Source: Crossiella sp. S99.2
GTDB taxonomy: Bacteria; Actinomycetota; Actinomycetes; Mycobacteriales; Pseudonocardiaceae
Length of the DNA stretch: 64,000 bases
Assembly (NCBI RefSeq): GCF_023094165.1
Contig: NZ_JALMDK010000018.1
Location: 159,195 to 223,194 of the forward strand
Reading direction: 5' to 3'
Both the position numbers and the translations under genes were made by a program. Positions 48,459-55,946 of this stretch are shown piece by piece; positions within the stretch are counted from its first letter, which is position 1, and each line of letters opens with the position of its first letter. Under the pieces are notes generated by a model. It saw nothing but the letters and a program-made list of their open reading frames with translations. It did no database searches and was not told where the DNA came from.

Positions 48459-49681
48459 CGACCACCCGGACGCTCGTCGCACCAGCCGCGCTGGCCGAGC
48501 TGGACCTGGCCGACCCCCGGCTACACGCCGAGCAGGACCTCGGCGAGGTCTGGCGCACGCTGCGCCGCCGGGAACCTGTGCACCGGCACCGACCGATCGG
48601 TAGGGCGCCCGGTTTCTGGGTGGTCACCCGCTTCGCCGACGCGGCCGAGGTCTACCTGGACACCGACCGGTTCAGCTCCGCGAATGGGAACGTGCTGGCC
48701 ACCCTGTTGCAGGGCGGGGACTCCGCCAGCGGCGTGATGGCCGCGGTCACCGACGGTCCCCGGCACCGGGACCTGCGCAGCGTGCTGCTCAAGGCGTTCT
48801 CCCCCCGGGTGCTCGCCGGCGTCGTCCAGGCCGTCGAGGAGAACAGCCGGGCCCTGGTCAGCGCGGCACTCGACCAGGAGGTCTGCGATTTCGCCGTGGA
48901 CGTGGCCGGCAAACTGCCGATCACGGTGATCTGCGACCTGCTCGGCGTGCCCCCGGAAGACCGGGAATTCCTGTTGGGACTGACCACAACCGCGCTCAGC
49001 TCGGACACCGCCGAGCAGTCGCCGTTCGAGATCTGGCAGGCCCGCAACGACATCCTCAGCTACTTCGGCAAACTCGCCGAACAGCGGCGGAAAAACCCGG
49101 GCACGGACGCGGTGAGCGTGCTGGTCACCGGCACCGTCGGCGGCCAGCCGCTGACCCAGGACGAGGTGGTGGCCAACTGCTACAGCCTCATCCTCGGCGG
49201 CGACGAGACCAGCAGACTGTCCATGATCGGCGCGGTGCTCGCCTTCCTCGAACACCCTGACCAGTGGGCGGCACTGAAATCCGGTGCGGTCACGGTGGAA
49301 TCGGCCGCGGACGAGGTGCTGCGCTGGACCACCCCGGCCATCCACTTCGGCCGGACCGCGACCCAGGACACCACGCTCAACGGCGTCCGGATCGCCAAGG
49401 ACGAGATCGTCACCGTCTGGAACGCCTCGGCCAACCGGGACGAGGCCCGCTTCGCCGACCCGGATCGCTTCGACCTGGGCCGCACCCCCAACAAGCACCT
49501 GTCCTTCGGCCACGGCCCGCACTACTGCGTTGGCGCCTACCTGGGCAAAGCGGAGATCACCGCCATGCTCACCGCCTTGCGCGACCAGGTGAACGTCATC
49601 GAACCGGCGGGGCCCGCCCTGCCCATCTACTCGAACATGCTCAGCGGCTACCGAAGTCTCCCGGTGCGCCTCACCAGGTGA
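48455..49681 (+). CDS. Cytochrome P450, 408 aa
   Basis: Haem loop LSFGHGPHYCVGAYLGKAE, with C358 as ligand; I-helix ILGGDETSRLSM has GGDETS in place of the common AGxETT, a variant seen in some NRPS-tailoring P450s; ExxR is in ADEVLRWTTP. GTG 48455 overlaps the hydroxylase stop. Likely hydroxylates or crosslinks a residue on the peptide or carrier; the target cannot be read from sequence. Confidence 0.92.
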   Translation: MTTTRTLVAPAALAELDLADPRLHAEQDLGEVWRTLRRREPVHRHRPIGRAPGFWVVTRFADAAEVYLDTDRFSSANGNVLATLLQGGDSASGVMAAVTDGPRHRDLRSVLLKAFSPRVLAGVVQAVEENSRALVSAALDQEVCDFAVDVAGKLPITVICDLLGVPPEDREFLLGLTTTALSSDTAEQSPFEIWQARNDILSYFGKLAEQRRKNPGTDAVSVLVTGTVGGQPLTQDEVVANCYSLILGGDETSRLSMIGAVLAFLEHPDQWAALKSGAVTVESAADEVLRWTTPAIHFGRTATQDTTLNGVRIAKDEIVTVWNASANRDEARFADPDRFDLGRTPNKHLSFGHGPHYCVGAYLGKAEITAMLTALRDQVNVIEPAGPALPIYSNMLSGYRSLPVRLTR

Positions 49682-49718
49682 GTACCGGCCGCACCCGCAC
49701 GAACAAGGAGTACCGCCA

Positions 49719-50960
49719 ATGCCCGAGTCCGACCTCAGCACCGTGTTCGAGCGCCACGAGTCCGCGGTGCGCAGCTACTGCCGCAGTTTCCCGGCCGTCT
49801 TCGAGCGGGCGCAGGGCGCGTACCTGTGGGACCGCGACGGAACGCGCTACACCGACCTGCTGTGCGGCGCGGGCGCGCTGAACTACGGGCACAACCCACC
49901 CGAGATGGTGGCCAGGGTCGTGGCCTACCTGACCGGCGGCGGACCAGTGCAGTCCCTTGACCTCTACACCACCGCCAAGGCCGATTTCCTGGCCCGCTTC
50001 CACGAGGTCGTGCTCGCGCCGCGCGGGATGGCCGACCACGTCCTCCAGTTCCCCGGCCCGGCGGGCACCCTCGCGGTGGAGGCGGCGCTCAAACTGGCCC
50101 GCAAAATCACCGGGCGTAGCAACGTGATCAGCTTCGCGCACGGCTTCCACGGGGTGTCGCTGGGTTCGCTGGCCACCACCGCCAACCCGCTGCTGCGGGG
50201 CGCGGCCGGGGTGCCACTGCGCGATGTCACCGTGCTGCCCTATGACGATTCCGCGTTCGCGCTGGCCGAACAGGCCGAGCCACCCGCGGCGTTCATCCTG
50301 GAAACCGTGCAGGGCGAGGGCGGCCTCAATGTGGCCGGCCGGGCCTGGCTGGCCAGCCTGCGCAGGCTGGCGGATTCCGTTGGCGCGCTGGTGATCGTGG
50401 ACGACATCCAGGCCGGCTGCGGGCGCACCGGCACCTTCTTCAGCTTCGACGGCTACCCGGAACTGCGGCCGGACCTGGTGTGCCTGTCCAAATCGTTGAG
50501 CGGCATGGGTTTGCCGATGGCTGCGCTGCTGATCCGGCGCGAGTACGACCGCTGGGCGCCCGGTGAGCACAACGGCACCTTCCGCGGCCACAACCTGGCC
50601 TTCGTGGCCGGCAACGCGGCCCTGGACCTGTGGGCGGGCAACGAGTTCCCCGCGCACGCGCTGACCATGGCCGAGGACATCCGGGCCAGCCTCGCCGGTG
50701 TGGTGGCCGCCCTGCCCGCGGGCACCGCGGAGGTCGCCGGGCGCGGCGCGATGAGCGGACTGCGCTTCACCAGCACCGCGCTGGTCGAACACATCCGGTC
50801 GAACCTGTTCCACGCCAACGTGATCGCCGAGAGCAGCGGGGACGGCCAGGTGCTGAAGTTCCTGCCGCCGCTGACCATGTCCCGCTCCGAGTGGAGCACC
50901 GTGGCCGACACCATCGGCTCGGTCGTCACCGACGTCGCCACCCTCGACGTCGCCGTCTGA
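49719..50960 (+). CDS. Class III aminotransferase, diaminobutyrate (EctB/DABA-AT) type, 413 aa
   Basis: PLP enzyme that most likely aminates aspartate semialdehyde to L-2,4-diaminobutyrate. The opening FERHESAVRSYCRSFPAVFE, the segment YTDLLCGAGALNYGHNPP and LVIVDDIQAGCGRTGTFFSF are typical of ectoine/Dab aminotransferases. PLP lysine K258 lies in CLSKSLSGMGLP. AAGGAG eight bases before ATG 49719. Its place between tailoring P450 and N-hydroxylase suggests it makes a precursor for one module, probably module 1. Confidence 0.9.
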   Translation: MPESDLSTVFERHESAVRSYCRSFPAVFERAQGAYLWDRDGTRYTDLLCGAGALNYGHNPPEMVARVVAYLTGGGPVQSLDLYTTAKADFLARFHEVVLAPRGMADHVLQFPGPAGTLAVEAALKLARKITGRSNVISFAHGFHGVSLGSLATTANPLLRGAAGVPLRDVTVLPYDDSAFALAEQAEPPAAFILETVQGEGGLNVAGRAWLASLRRLADSVGALVIVDDIQAGCGRTGTFFSFDGYPELRPDLVCLSKSLSGMGLPMAALLIRREYDRWAPGEHNGTFRGHNLAFVAGNAALDLWAGNEFPAHALTMAEDIRASLAGVVAALPAGTAEVAGRGAMSGLRFTSTALVEHIRSNLFHANVIAESSGDGQVLKFLPPLTMSRSEWSTVADTIGSVVTDVATLDVAV

Positions 50961-50974
50961 AAGGCTGCACACCG

Positions 50975-52258
50975 ATGAGCGAAACCGTGGTCGACGTCCT
51001 GGGCATCGGCTTCGGCCCCGGCGGCATCGCGCTGGCCGCCGCGCTGACGGAGGAGGCGCCGGAGCTGTCCTGCCTGTTCCTGGAAGCGCGCGCGGAACCG
51101 GCCTGGCAGCCGGGCATGCTGCTGTCCGGGTCGGACACCCAGCACCACCCCAGCCGCGACCTGGCCGCCCTGCGCGACCCGCGCAGCCGCTACACCTTCC
51201 TCAACTACCTGCACGAGACCGGCCGCCTGCTCGATTTCCTCAACGTGCCAACACAGTTCCCGCTGCGCAAGGACTACGCCCGGTACGTGCGCTGGGTGGC
51301 CGAACAGCTCAGCGAGGTGGTCGCCTACGACCGCCGGGTCGGCGCGATCGAGACCGACGGCGAGCACTACCTGGTCACCACCACCAGCGGCGACACCTAC
51401 CGTGGCCGCAGCCTGGTCTACGGCACCGGCCGCACCCCGCACATCCCCGAGGTGTTCACCCCGCACCTGGGCCCGCAGGTCTGCCACAGCAACGACTACC
51501 AGTGGCGAGTAGCCGAAGCGCGGGCCCGGCTGGGACGCCCGCTGACGGTGGCGGTCATCGGCGCCAGCCAGAGCGCGGCCGAGATCGCCCTGGACCTGCA
51601 CAGCGGTTCTCAGGACCGGATCCTGGCGGTGATGCGGAGTTTCGGCTACCGGCAGAAGGACCACAGCCCGTTCTCCGAACAGGCGTACTTCCCGGAGTTC
51701 ACCGACTACTACTTCCACGCCGACAAGTCCGGCAAGGCCCGCCTGGACCACCAGCTGCGCCCCAGCAATTACTCCACAGTGGACCTAGACGTGCTGGAAT
51801 CCTTGTACGTGCGCCGCTACGAGGACACCATCGACGGCCAGACCCGGCTGGAACTGCACGGCAACAACGAGATCACCGCGGTCAGCCGGGACGACTCGGG
51901 GGTGCGCCTGTCCCTGCACGAGGTCATCACCGGCGCGGACACCGTGCTCTCGGCCGACCTGGTGGTGCTGGGCACCGGTTTCCGCGACCTCGGCCCGGCC
52001 GGACATCAGGAACGTCATCCCGCACTGCTCGCCCCGATCGCCCCCGCACTGGCCACCGACGCCGACGGGGTGCTGCTGGTGCGGCGGGACTACCGGGTGC
52101 CCGGCGAGGTGCCGCCGCTGTTCCTCAACGGGTTGTGCGAGCACAGCCACGGACTCGGCGACGCGGGCTCGTTCAGCCTGCTGTCACTGCGGGCCCGCAC
52201 GTTGCTGGCAGGCATCCGGCAAGCGGTGGCCGACCGGGTGCCCGCGACGGCCGCCTAG
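50975..52258 (+). CDS. Flavin-dependent amine N-hydroxylase (SidA/PvdA/IucD family), 427 aa
   Basis: FAD/NADPH monooxygenase that hydroxylates a terminal side-chain amine of Orn, Lys or Dab. Motifs: N-terminal FAD site VLGIGFGPGGIALAAAL, the family block FLEARAEPAWQPGMLLSGSD and HHPSRDLAALRDPRS, NADPH site VAVIGASQSAAEIALDL, and C-terminal LVVLGTGFRDL and HGLGDAGSFSLLSLRA. ATG 50975 follows AAAGG. With the preceding Dab aminotransferase, N4-hydroxy-Dab is the likeliest product, a precursor for a hydroxamate or an N-N bond. Last gene of the NRPS operon. Confidence 0.93.
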   Translation: MSETVVDVLGIGFGPGGIALAAALTEEAPELSCLFLEARAEPAWQPGMLLSGSDTQHHPSRDLAALRDPRSRYTFLNYLHETGRLLDFLNVPTQFPLRKDYARYVRWVAEQLSEVVAYDRRVGAIETDGEHYLVTTTSGDTYRGRSLVYGTGRTPHIPEVFTPHLGPQVCHSNDYQWRVAEARARLGRPLTVAVIGASQSAAEIALDLHSGSQDRILAVMRSFGYRQKDHSPFSEQAYFPEFTDYYFHADKSGKARLDHQLRPSNYSTVDLDVLESLYVRRYEDTIDGQTRLELHGNNEITAVSRDDSGVRLSLHEVITGADTVLSADLVVLGTGFRDLGPAGHQERHPALLAPIAPALATDADGVLLVRRDYRVPGEVPPLFLNGLCEHSHGLGDAGSFSLLSLRARTLLAGIRQAVADRVPATAA

Positions 52259-52267
52259 TGAGCCCAG

Positions 52268-52282
52268 CCCCGGCTACCGGGG
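52268..52282. terminator. Hairpin between the NRPS operon and the ANTAR operon
   Basis: CCCCGG-CTA-CCGGGG, a 6-bp stem with a 3-nt loop. The loop is the stop codon of the leftward ANTAR gene. It lies 10 bases after the N-hydroxylase stop, so it can serve both converging transcripts. Confidence 0.5.
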
Positions 52283-53008
52283 TCGCTTGACCTTGATCAG
52301 CTCGGCCACCATCCCGGGCGAGCGCGAGATCACCTGCTGGGCCACGTCGGAGAGGAACTGATTGGTGTTGCGGGCGTGATCGCGCATCAGCGCGAACCCG
52401 TCCGCGATATCGATCTGCAGCCGTTCGCTCAGGATCCCCTTCGCCTGCTCGATCACGATCCGGCTGTTGAGCGCGGTCTGCAACTGCTCGGCGACCATCT
52501 CGCTGTGCCGCAGCGCGCGCACCTGCAGGATGCTGATCGTGGCCACGTTGGCGAAGGATTGCGCCAGCGCGATCGTCTCGGCCGGGATGCCGCCCGCCGT
52601 GCTGCCGAACAGGTTCAGCGCGCCGATGATCTCCTCGCGCAACCGCATCGGCACCGCCTGCACCGTGGCGAAGCCCTGCTCGGCCGCTGCGACGCTGAAC
52701 CGAGGCCAGCGCCGCGGCTCCGCGCCCAGATCCGGGCAGCCCACCGGCGTTCCGCTGCGGAAGCAGTCCAGGCAGGGCCCTTCCTCATCCTGCAACTGGA
52801 ACAGCTCCAGCAGCCGGGCCTGGTCGGTGGAAGCGGCCACCAGGTTCAGCGCGCCCCGCTGGTCCACCAGCAGGATGCCCGCCGCGTCCACCTCCAGCAG
52901 TTCGACACAGCGCTCGGTCAGGGTGTGCAGGAAGTCGATGGTGTCGAACCCCAGTACGAGGGTGTCCGACAGTTCGACGAATGTCTGCGCGACCCGCCGG
53001 TCCAACAT
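52274..53008 (-). CDS. GAF-ANTAR RNA-binding antiterminator/regulator, 244 aa
   Basis: Signal-responsive RNA-binding protein. An N-terminal GAF domain (about residues 20-165: LLEVDAAGILLVDQRGALNLVAAS, FATVQAVPMRLREEIIGALNLF) is followed by a C-terminal ANTAR three-helix domain (LQTALNSRIVIEQAKGILSERLQIDIADGF). ATG 53008 has GAGGTGAG upstream. Five bases after the stop of a second GAF-ANTAR gene, so the two are one operon. Its RNA targets are unknown; ANTAR proteins bind paired hairpins. Confidence 0.92.
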   Translation of the reverse strand: MLDRRVAQTFVELSDTLVLGFDTIDFLHTLTERCVELLEVDAAGILLVDQRGALNLVAASTDQARLLELFQLQDEEGPCLDCFRSGTPVGCPDLGAEPRRWPRFSVAAAEQGFATVQAVPMRLREEIIGALNLFGSTAGGIPAETIALAQSFANVATISILQVRALRHSEMVAEQLQTALNSRIVIEQAKGILSERLQIDIADGFALMRDHARNTNQFLSDVAQQVISRSPGMVAELIKVKRPR

Positions 53009-53013
53009 CGGGC

Positions 53014-53745
53014 TCACCTCAGTTTCTCGTTGGTGTCCGGGGTGAATCTCAGTCTGCGCGCCACCACATCGGCCGCCACCTCGGACAGCCGGCGGTCGGT
53101 GCGGTAGGCATGCGCCCGCAATCGCAGGAATGCCTGGTCCAGATCGGTGTCCAGCTGCACCGACACCATGCCGGTGGCCTGGTGCACCACCGCCCAGCGG
53201 CTCTCCGGCTCGGTGTGCGGCAACTCGGCAGCCGCAGCCTCCAGGGCCGAGGACCGGCTGAGCAGCAGCGTGGTCGCGGTGTCCGCGCACACCAGCGCGT
53301 CCGCCAGTTGGGGTGCGGAGAGCGGGCCGTCGACCTCCCGGCAGATCTCCAGTGCGCCCAGCACGATCGCCCCCAGCGTCAACGGAACCACGAACACCGC
53401 GGCCACCCCGACCGCCACCGCCGCCGGGGCGAAGGCAGGCCAGCGCCGGGCGCTGCCGGGGCTGGCCAGGTGCGGCACGAACACCGGATGGTGCTGCCGC
53501 ATGACCTCGGCCACCGGCCCCTCCCCCAGAGTGGCCCGCAGCTCAGCCATCTCTTCCCCCACCGATCCGACTACCTCAACGGGTTCCACCGCGCCGGCCA
53601 GATAAACCGCCACCCCGGACGCGGTCAACCCGCGCCGGCAGGCAAGACAGACATGGCGGACGTTGACCGGCTGCCGATCAGTCCTGGCGATCTCGTCAAT
53701 CACCGCCAGGATGCCCCGGCGCCGGTCCGTGCCCACGTCGGTCAC
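53014..53745 (-). CDS. GAF-ANTAR regulator, 243 aa
   Basis: Similar layout to its neighbour but divergent. The N-terminal GAF-like domain (VRHVCLACRRGLTASGVAVY, GEGPVAEVMRQHHPVFVPHL, FVVPLTLGAIVLGALEI) precedes a C-terminal ANTAR domain (ESRWAVVHQATGMVSVQLDTDLDQAFLRLRAHAYRTDRRLSEVAADVV). GTG 53745 with GAGAG upstream; the open frame extends to 53862 but that part has no family likeness. Two cysteines in VCLACR may sense something. Divergent from a sigma-like gene. Confidence 0.85.
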   Translation of the reverse strand: MTDVGTDRRRGILAVIDEIARTDRQPVNVRHVCLACRRGLTASGVAVYLAGAVEPVEVVGSVGEEMAELRATLGEGPVAEVMRQHHPVFVPHLASPGSARRWPAFAPAAVAVGVAAVFVVPLTLGAIVLGALEICREVDGPLSAPQLADALVCADTATTLLLSRSSALEAAAAELPHTEPESRWAVVHQATGMVSVQLDTDLDQAFLRLRAHAYRTDRRLSEVAADVVARRLRFTPDTNEKLR

Positions 53746-53915
53746 CTCTCGACACCTGCGATCCTGGCTACTACACGTTAGCCCTCCCCTGGCGAATGCG
53801 TGCACTTCACCCACCTGCCGATCGTTACAACAGGTAACTGGCACTATGCTCAGTGCTCCCACCTCACCGCCCCAGACCCCGGCGGCACCACTACCGCGTG
53901 AACGGAAGTGCTGCT

Positions 53916-54278
53916 GTGCCCTGGGACTGCTCCACGCTGGCCTTCGCTGAGTTGCTCACCCGTATCCAGGACCGTGAATGGGCGGCCATGGTGGAGCTGC
54001 ACACCCAGTTCGGCGAGGAGGTGTTCCATGCCTGCCACGCCATCACCGACGACGCACTGGCCGCCGAGCTGATCACCATCGACGTGTTCGTGCAGGTCTG
54101 GGACCAGCCCGAAGCGCTCACCGGCCCGGCCGCGCCGGCGAACCCGGACGCGCTCGGCCGCGCCATGGTGGCGCAGGCCCGCAACTGGGCCGTGCTCTGG
54201 TGTGTCGAGGAGCAGCCGGCGGAATCCGACCTGGATGTGGTGAAGCCGCCCGTGGCGTACGGGCGGCTCCCCTCCTGA
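53916..54278 (+). CDS. Sigma-70 region-2-like protein lacking region 4, about 120 aa
   Basis: The segment FAELLTRIQDREWAAMVELHTQFGEEVFHACHAITDDALAAELITIDVFVQVWDQPEAL reads like region 2 of an ECF sigma factor. No region 4 helix-turn-helix follows; the protein ends about 45 residues later. GTG 53916 is preferred for its GGAAG eight bases upstream; GTG 53898 is an alternative. It may be a degenerate sigma factor or a decoy that binds core RNA polymerase. Divergent from the ANTAR pair. Confidence 0.7.
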   Translation: MPWDCSTLAFAELLTRIQDREWAAMVELHTQFGEEVFHACHAITDDALAAELITIDVFVQVWDQPEALTGPAAPANPDALGRAMVAQARNWAVLWCVEEQPAESDLDVVKPPVAYGRLPS

Positions 54279-54325
54279 CCGGGTAGTGCCTGAGCTGTCG
54301 CGGAGCCGGACTACCCGATGCAGCT

Positions 54326-54349
54326 GGGGTCCGGGCACAAAAGGACCCC
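54326..54349. terminator. Hairpin downstream of the sigma-like gene
   Basis: GGGGTCC (54326-54332) and GGACCCC (54343-54349) pair around a 10-nt loop, 48 bases after the sigma-like stop. There is no T-run. A third GGGGTCC at about 54373 could compete for pairing. The gene-free stretch 54279-54633 also contains the hairpin at 54509 and the element at 54557. Confidence 0.4.
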
Positions 54350-54508
54350 GGCTCGCACAATCTGCGGCACCGGGGTCCAGGGTTGCCTGACTCAAGGTAC
54401 GCCCGCACCTGCCCGGCACGTACCGCCGTACGCCGATCGCGGCACCACTGGATGCGCTGGACCCGGTGCGGGCGCGCGTGGGCGAGCCCGTGCACTTCAG
54501 GTGAATGA

Positions 54509-54533
54509 GGAAAGGGGAATCCCGCTCCTTTCC
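54509..54533. promoter_or_regulatory. Inverted repeat upstream of the rifamycin-associated element
   Basis: GGAAAGG (54509-54515) and CCTTTCC (54527-54533) form a 7-bp stem, followed by an AT-rich ATTTTCAACTTATAG. It may be a weak terminator for read-through or part of the promoter of the downstream glycosyltransferase; TATAG at 54544-54548 is a possible -10. Confidence 0.3.
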
Positions 54534-54556
54534 ATTTTCAACTTATAGCGCACCGG

Positions 54557-54576
54557 GGGGCTTGTGGCAAGGCCCC
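54557..54576 (+). promoter_or_regulatory. Rifamycin-associated element (RAE)
   Basis: GGGGCTTGTGGCAAGGCCCC is an imperfect inverted repeat that matches, as I recall it, the RAE consensus GGGGCTTGCGGCAAGGCCCC at all but one position. RAEs lie in promoters of rifamycin-inactivation genes in actinomycetes and mediate induction by rifamycins. Here it lies 57 bases before a glycosyltransferase start, which agrees with that role. Confidence 0.85.
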
Positions 54577-54633
54577 GGTCATGCCGCAGAATCACCCGCC
54601 GTAGCCAGGATCTGCGGAAATGGGAGCTGCCTA

Positions 54634-55857
54634 ATGCGCGTGTTGTTGTCGACCTATGGTTCACGCGGGGACGTCGAGCCGGTGCTGGGGCTCGCGGTGC
54701 GCCTGCGCGAACTCGGCGCACAGGTGCGGGTGTGCGCGCCGCCGGACTTCGCCGAGCGGGTGGCGGGCGCCGGAGTCGAGATGGTGCCGGTCGGCCTGTC
54801 CGCGAGCGAGCTGACCAAGGCCAGGCCGCCGGTGTCGGAGTTCCCCCGGTTCGCTGCCGAACTGATCGGCCACCAGTTCAAGGGCGTGCTGGACGCGGCG
54901 CGGGACTGTGACGCGATGGTGGTCACCGGCATGCTGCCGATGATCGCCGGCGCGCTGTCGGTGGCGGAGAAGCTGGGCATCTACGCGGCCTCGGTGGTCT
55001 TCCAGAAGCTCAGCCTGCCCTCGCCGCACCACCGGCCGATGGCCTACCCGGGCCACCCGTTCCCGCCGGAGGTGACCGACAACCGGGAGCTGTGGAAACT
55101 CAACGCGCAGACCGTGAACAAGCTGTTCGGGGACGCGCTCAACACCAACCGGGAGGCCAACGGCCTGGCCCCGGTGGCCAACGTGCAGGACTACCTGCAT
55201 GGCGACCAGCAGTGGCTGGCGACCGACCAGGTGCTGGACCCGTGGCTGCCGACGCCCGAGCTGGACGTGGTGCAGACCGGCGCCTGGATCCTGCCGCACG
55301 AAAGCCCGCTGCCCGCCGACCTGGAGGCGTTCCTGGCCGCCGGTCCGCCGCCGGTGTACGTGGGCTTCGGCAGCATGCCGATGCACGCCGCCACCGACGT
55401 CGCCCAGGTGGCCATCGACGCGGTGCGCGCGCTGGGTCACCGGGTGGTCGTGCTGCGTGGCTGGGCCGGACTGGACCTGATCGACGACCGGGCGGAATGC
55501 TTCGCCGTCGGCGAGGTCAACCAGCAGGCCCTCTTCCCCAGGATGGCCGCCATCGTGCACCACGGCGGCGCGGGCACCACCACCACGGCGAGCCGCTCCG
55601 GCGCACCTCAGGTGGTCCTTCCGCAGCTCGCTGACCAGCCCTATTGGGCCGGGCGGGTGGCCGAGCTGGGCATTGGCGCGGCACACGACGGTCCGGCGCC
55701 GACCGTCGAATCGCTGACCGCCGGGCTGCGCATCGCGCTGGCCCCCGAGACCCGGGACCGGGCGCTGGCGGTCGCGGGCACGATCCGCACCGACGGGGCG
55801 CTGGTGGCCGCGGAACTACTGCTTGAGACCATCAAGTCGCACAAGGCACGGGCTTGA
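54634..55857 (+). CDS. rgt: Rifamycin glycosyltransferase-like GT1 enzyme, 407 aa
   Basis: GT-B fold macrolide/glycopeptide-type glycosyltransferase. N-terminal MRVLLSTYGSRGDVEPVLGLA and C-terminal donor-binding VHHGGAGTTTTASRSGAPQV (about residue 309 onward) are family hallmarks. Starting at ATG 54634 with GGGAG upstream; the upstream extension covers the RAE and is not coding. The RAE in its promoter and the HelR-like gene behind it indicate a rifampicin-inactivating glucosyltransferase rather than a tailoring enzyme of the lipopeptide. GtfB-like tailoring remains an alternative, judged less likely. Confidence 0.85.
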   Translation: MRVLLSTYGSRGDVEPVLGLAVRLRELGAQVRVCAPPDFAERVAGAGVEMVPVGLSASELTKARPPVSEFPRFAAELIGHQFKGVLDAARDCDAMVVTGMLPMIAGALSVAEKLGIYAASVVFQKLSLPSPHHRPMAYPGHPFPPEVTDNRELWKLNAQTVNKLFGDALNTNREANGLAPVANVQDYLHGDQQWLATDQVLDPWLPTPELDVVQTGAWILPHESPLPADLEAFLAAGPPPVYVGFGSMPMHAATDVAQVAIDAVRALGHRVVVLRGWAGLDLIDDRAECFAVGEVNQQALFPRMAAIVHHGGAGTTTTASRSGAPQVVLPQLADQPYWAGRVAELGIGAAHDGPAPTVESLTAGLRIALAPETRDRALAVAGTIRTDGALVAAELLLETIKSHKARA

Positions 55858-55946
55858 CAAAGGGTGGACAATAAAAAATCGGCGTGTGCTCCATAAATGG
55901 GAGAACTCGCCGAACCTGGTACCAGTTTAAACGCGATGAGGGGCCT

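Noticed and set aside
49719..52258. Calling the lipopeptide a siderophore
   Set aside because: N-hydroxylase and possible hydroxy-Asn would fit iron binding, but there is no hydroxamate-forming acyltransferase, siderophore importer, ferric reductase or iron-box that I can see. The only transporter is a drug-export type.
54634..55857. Glycosyltransferase as a tailoring enzyme of the lipopeptide or the deoxysugar genes
   Set aside because: It has its own RAE-type promoter element and is followed by a HelR-like gene, which fits rifamycin resistance better; it is also separated from the clusters by regulators.
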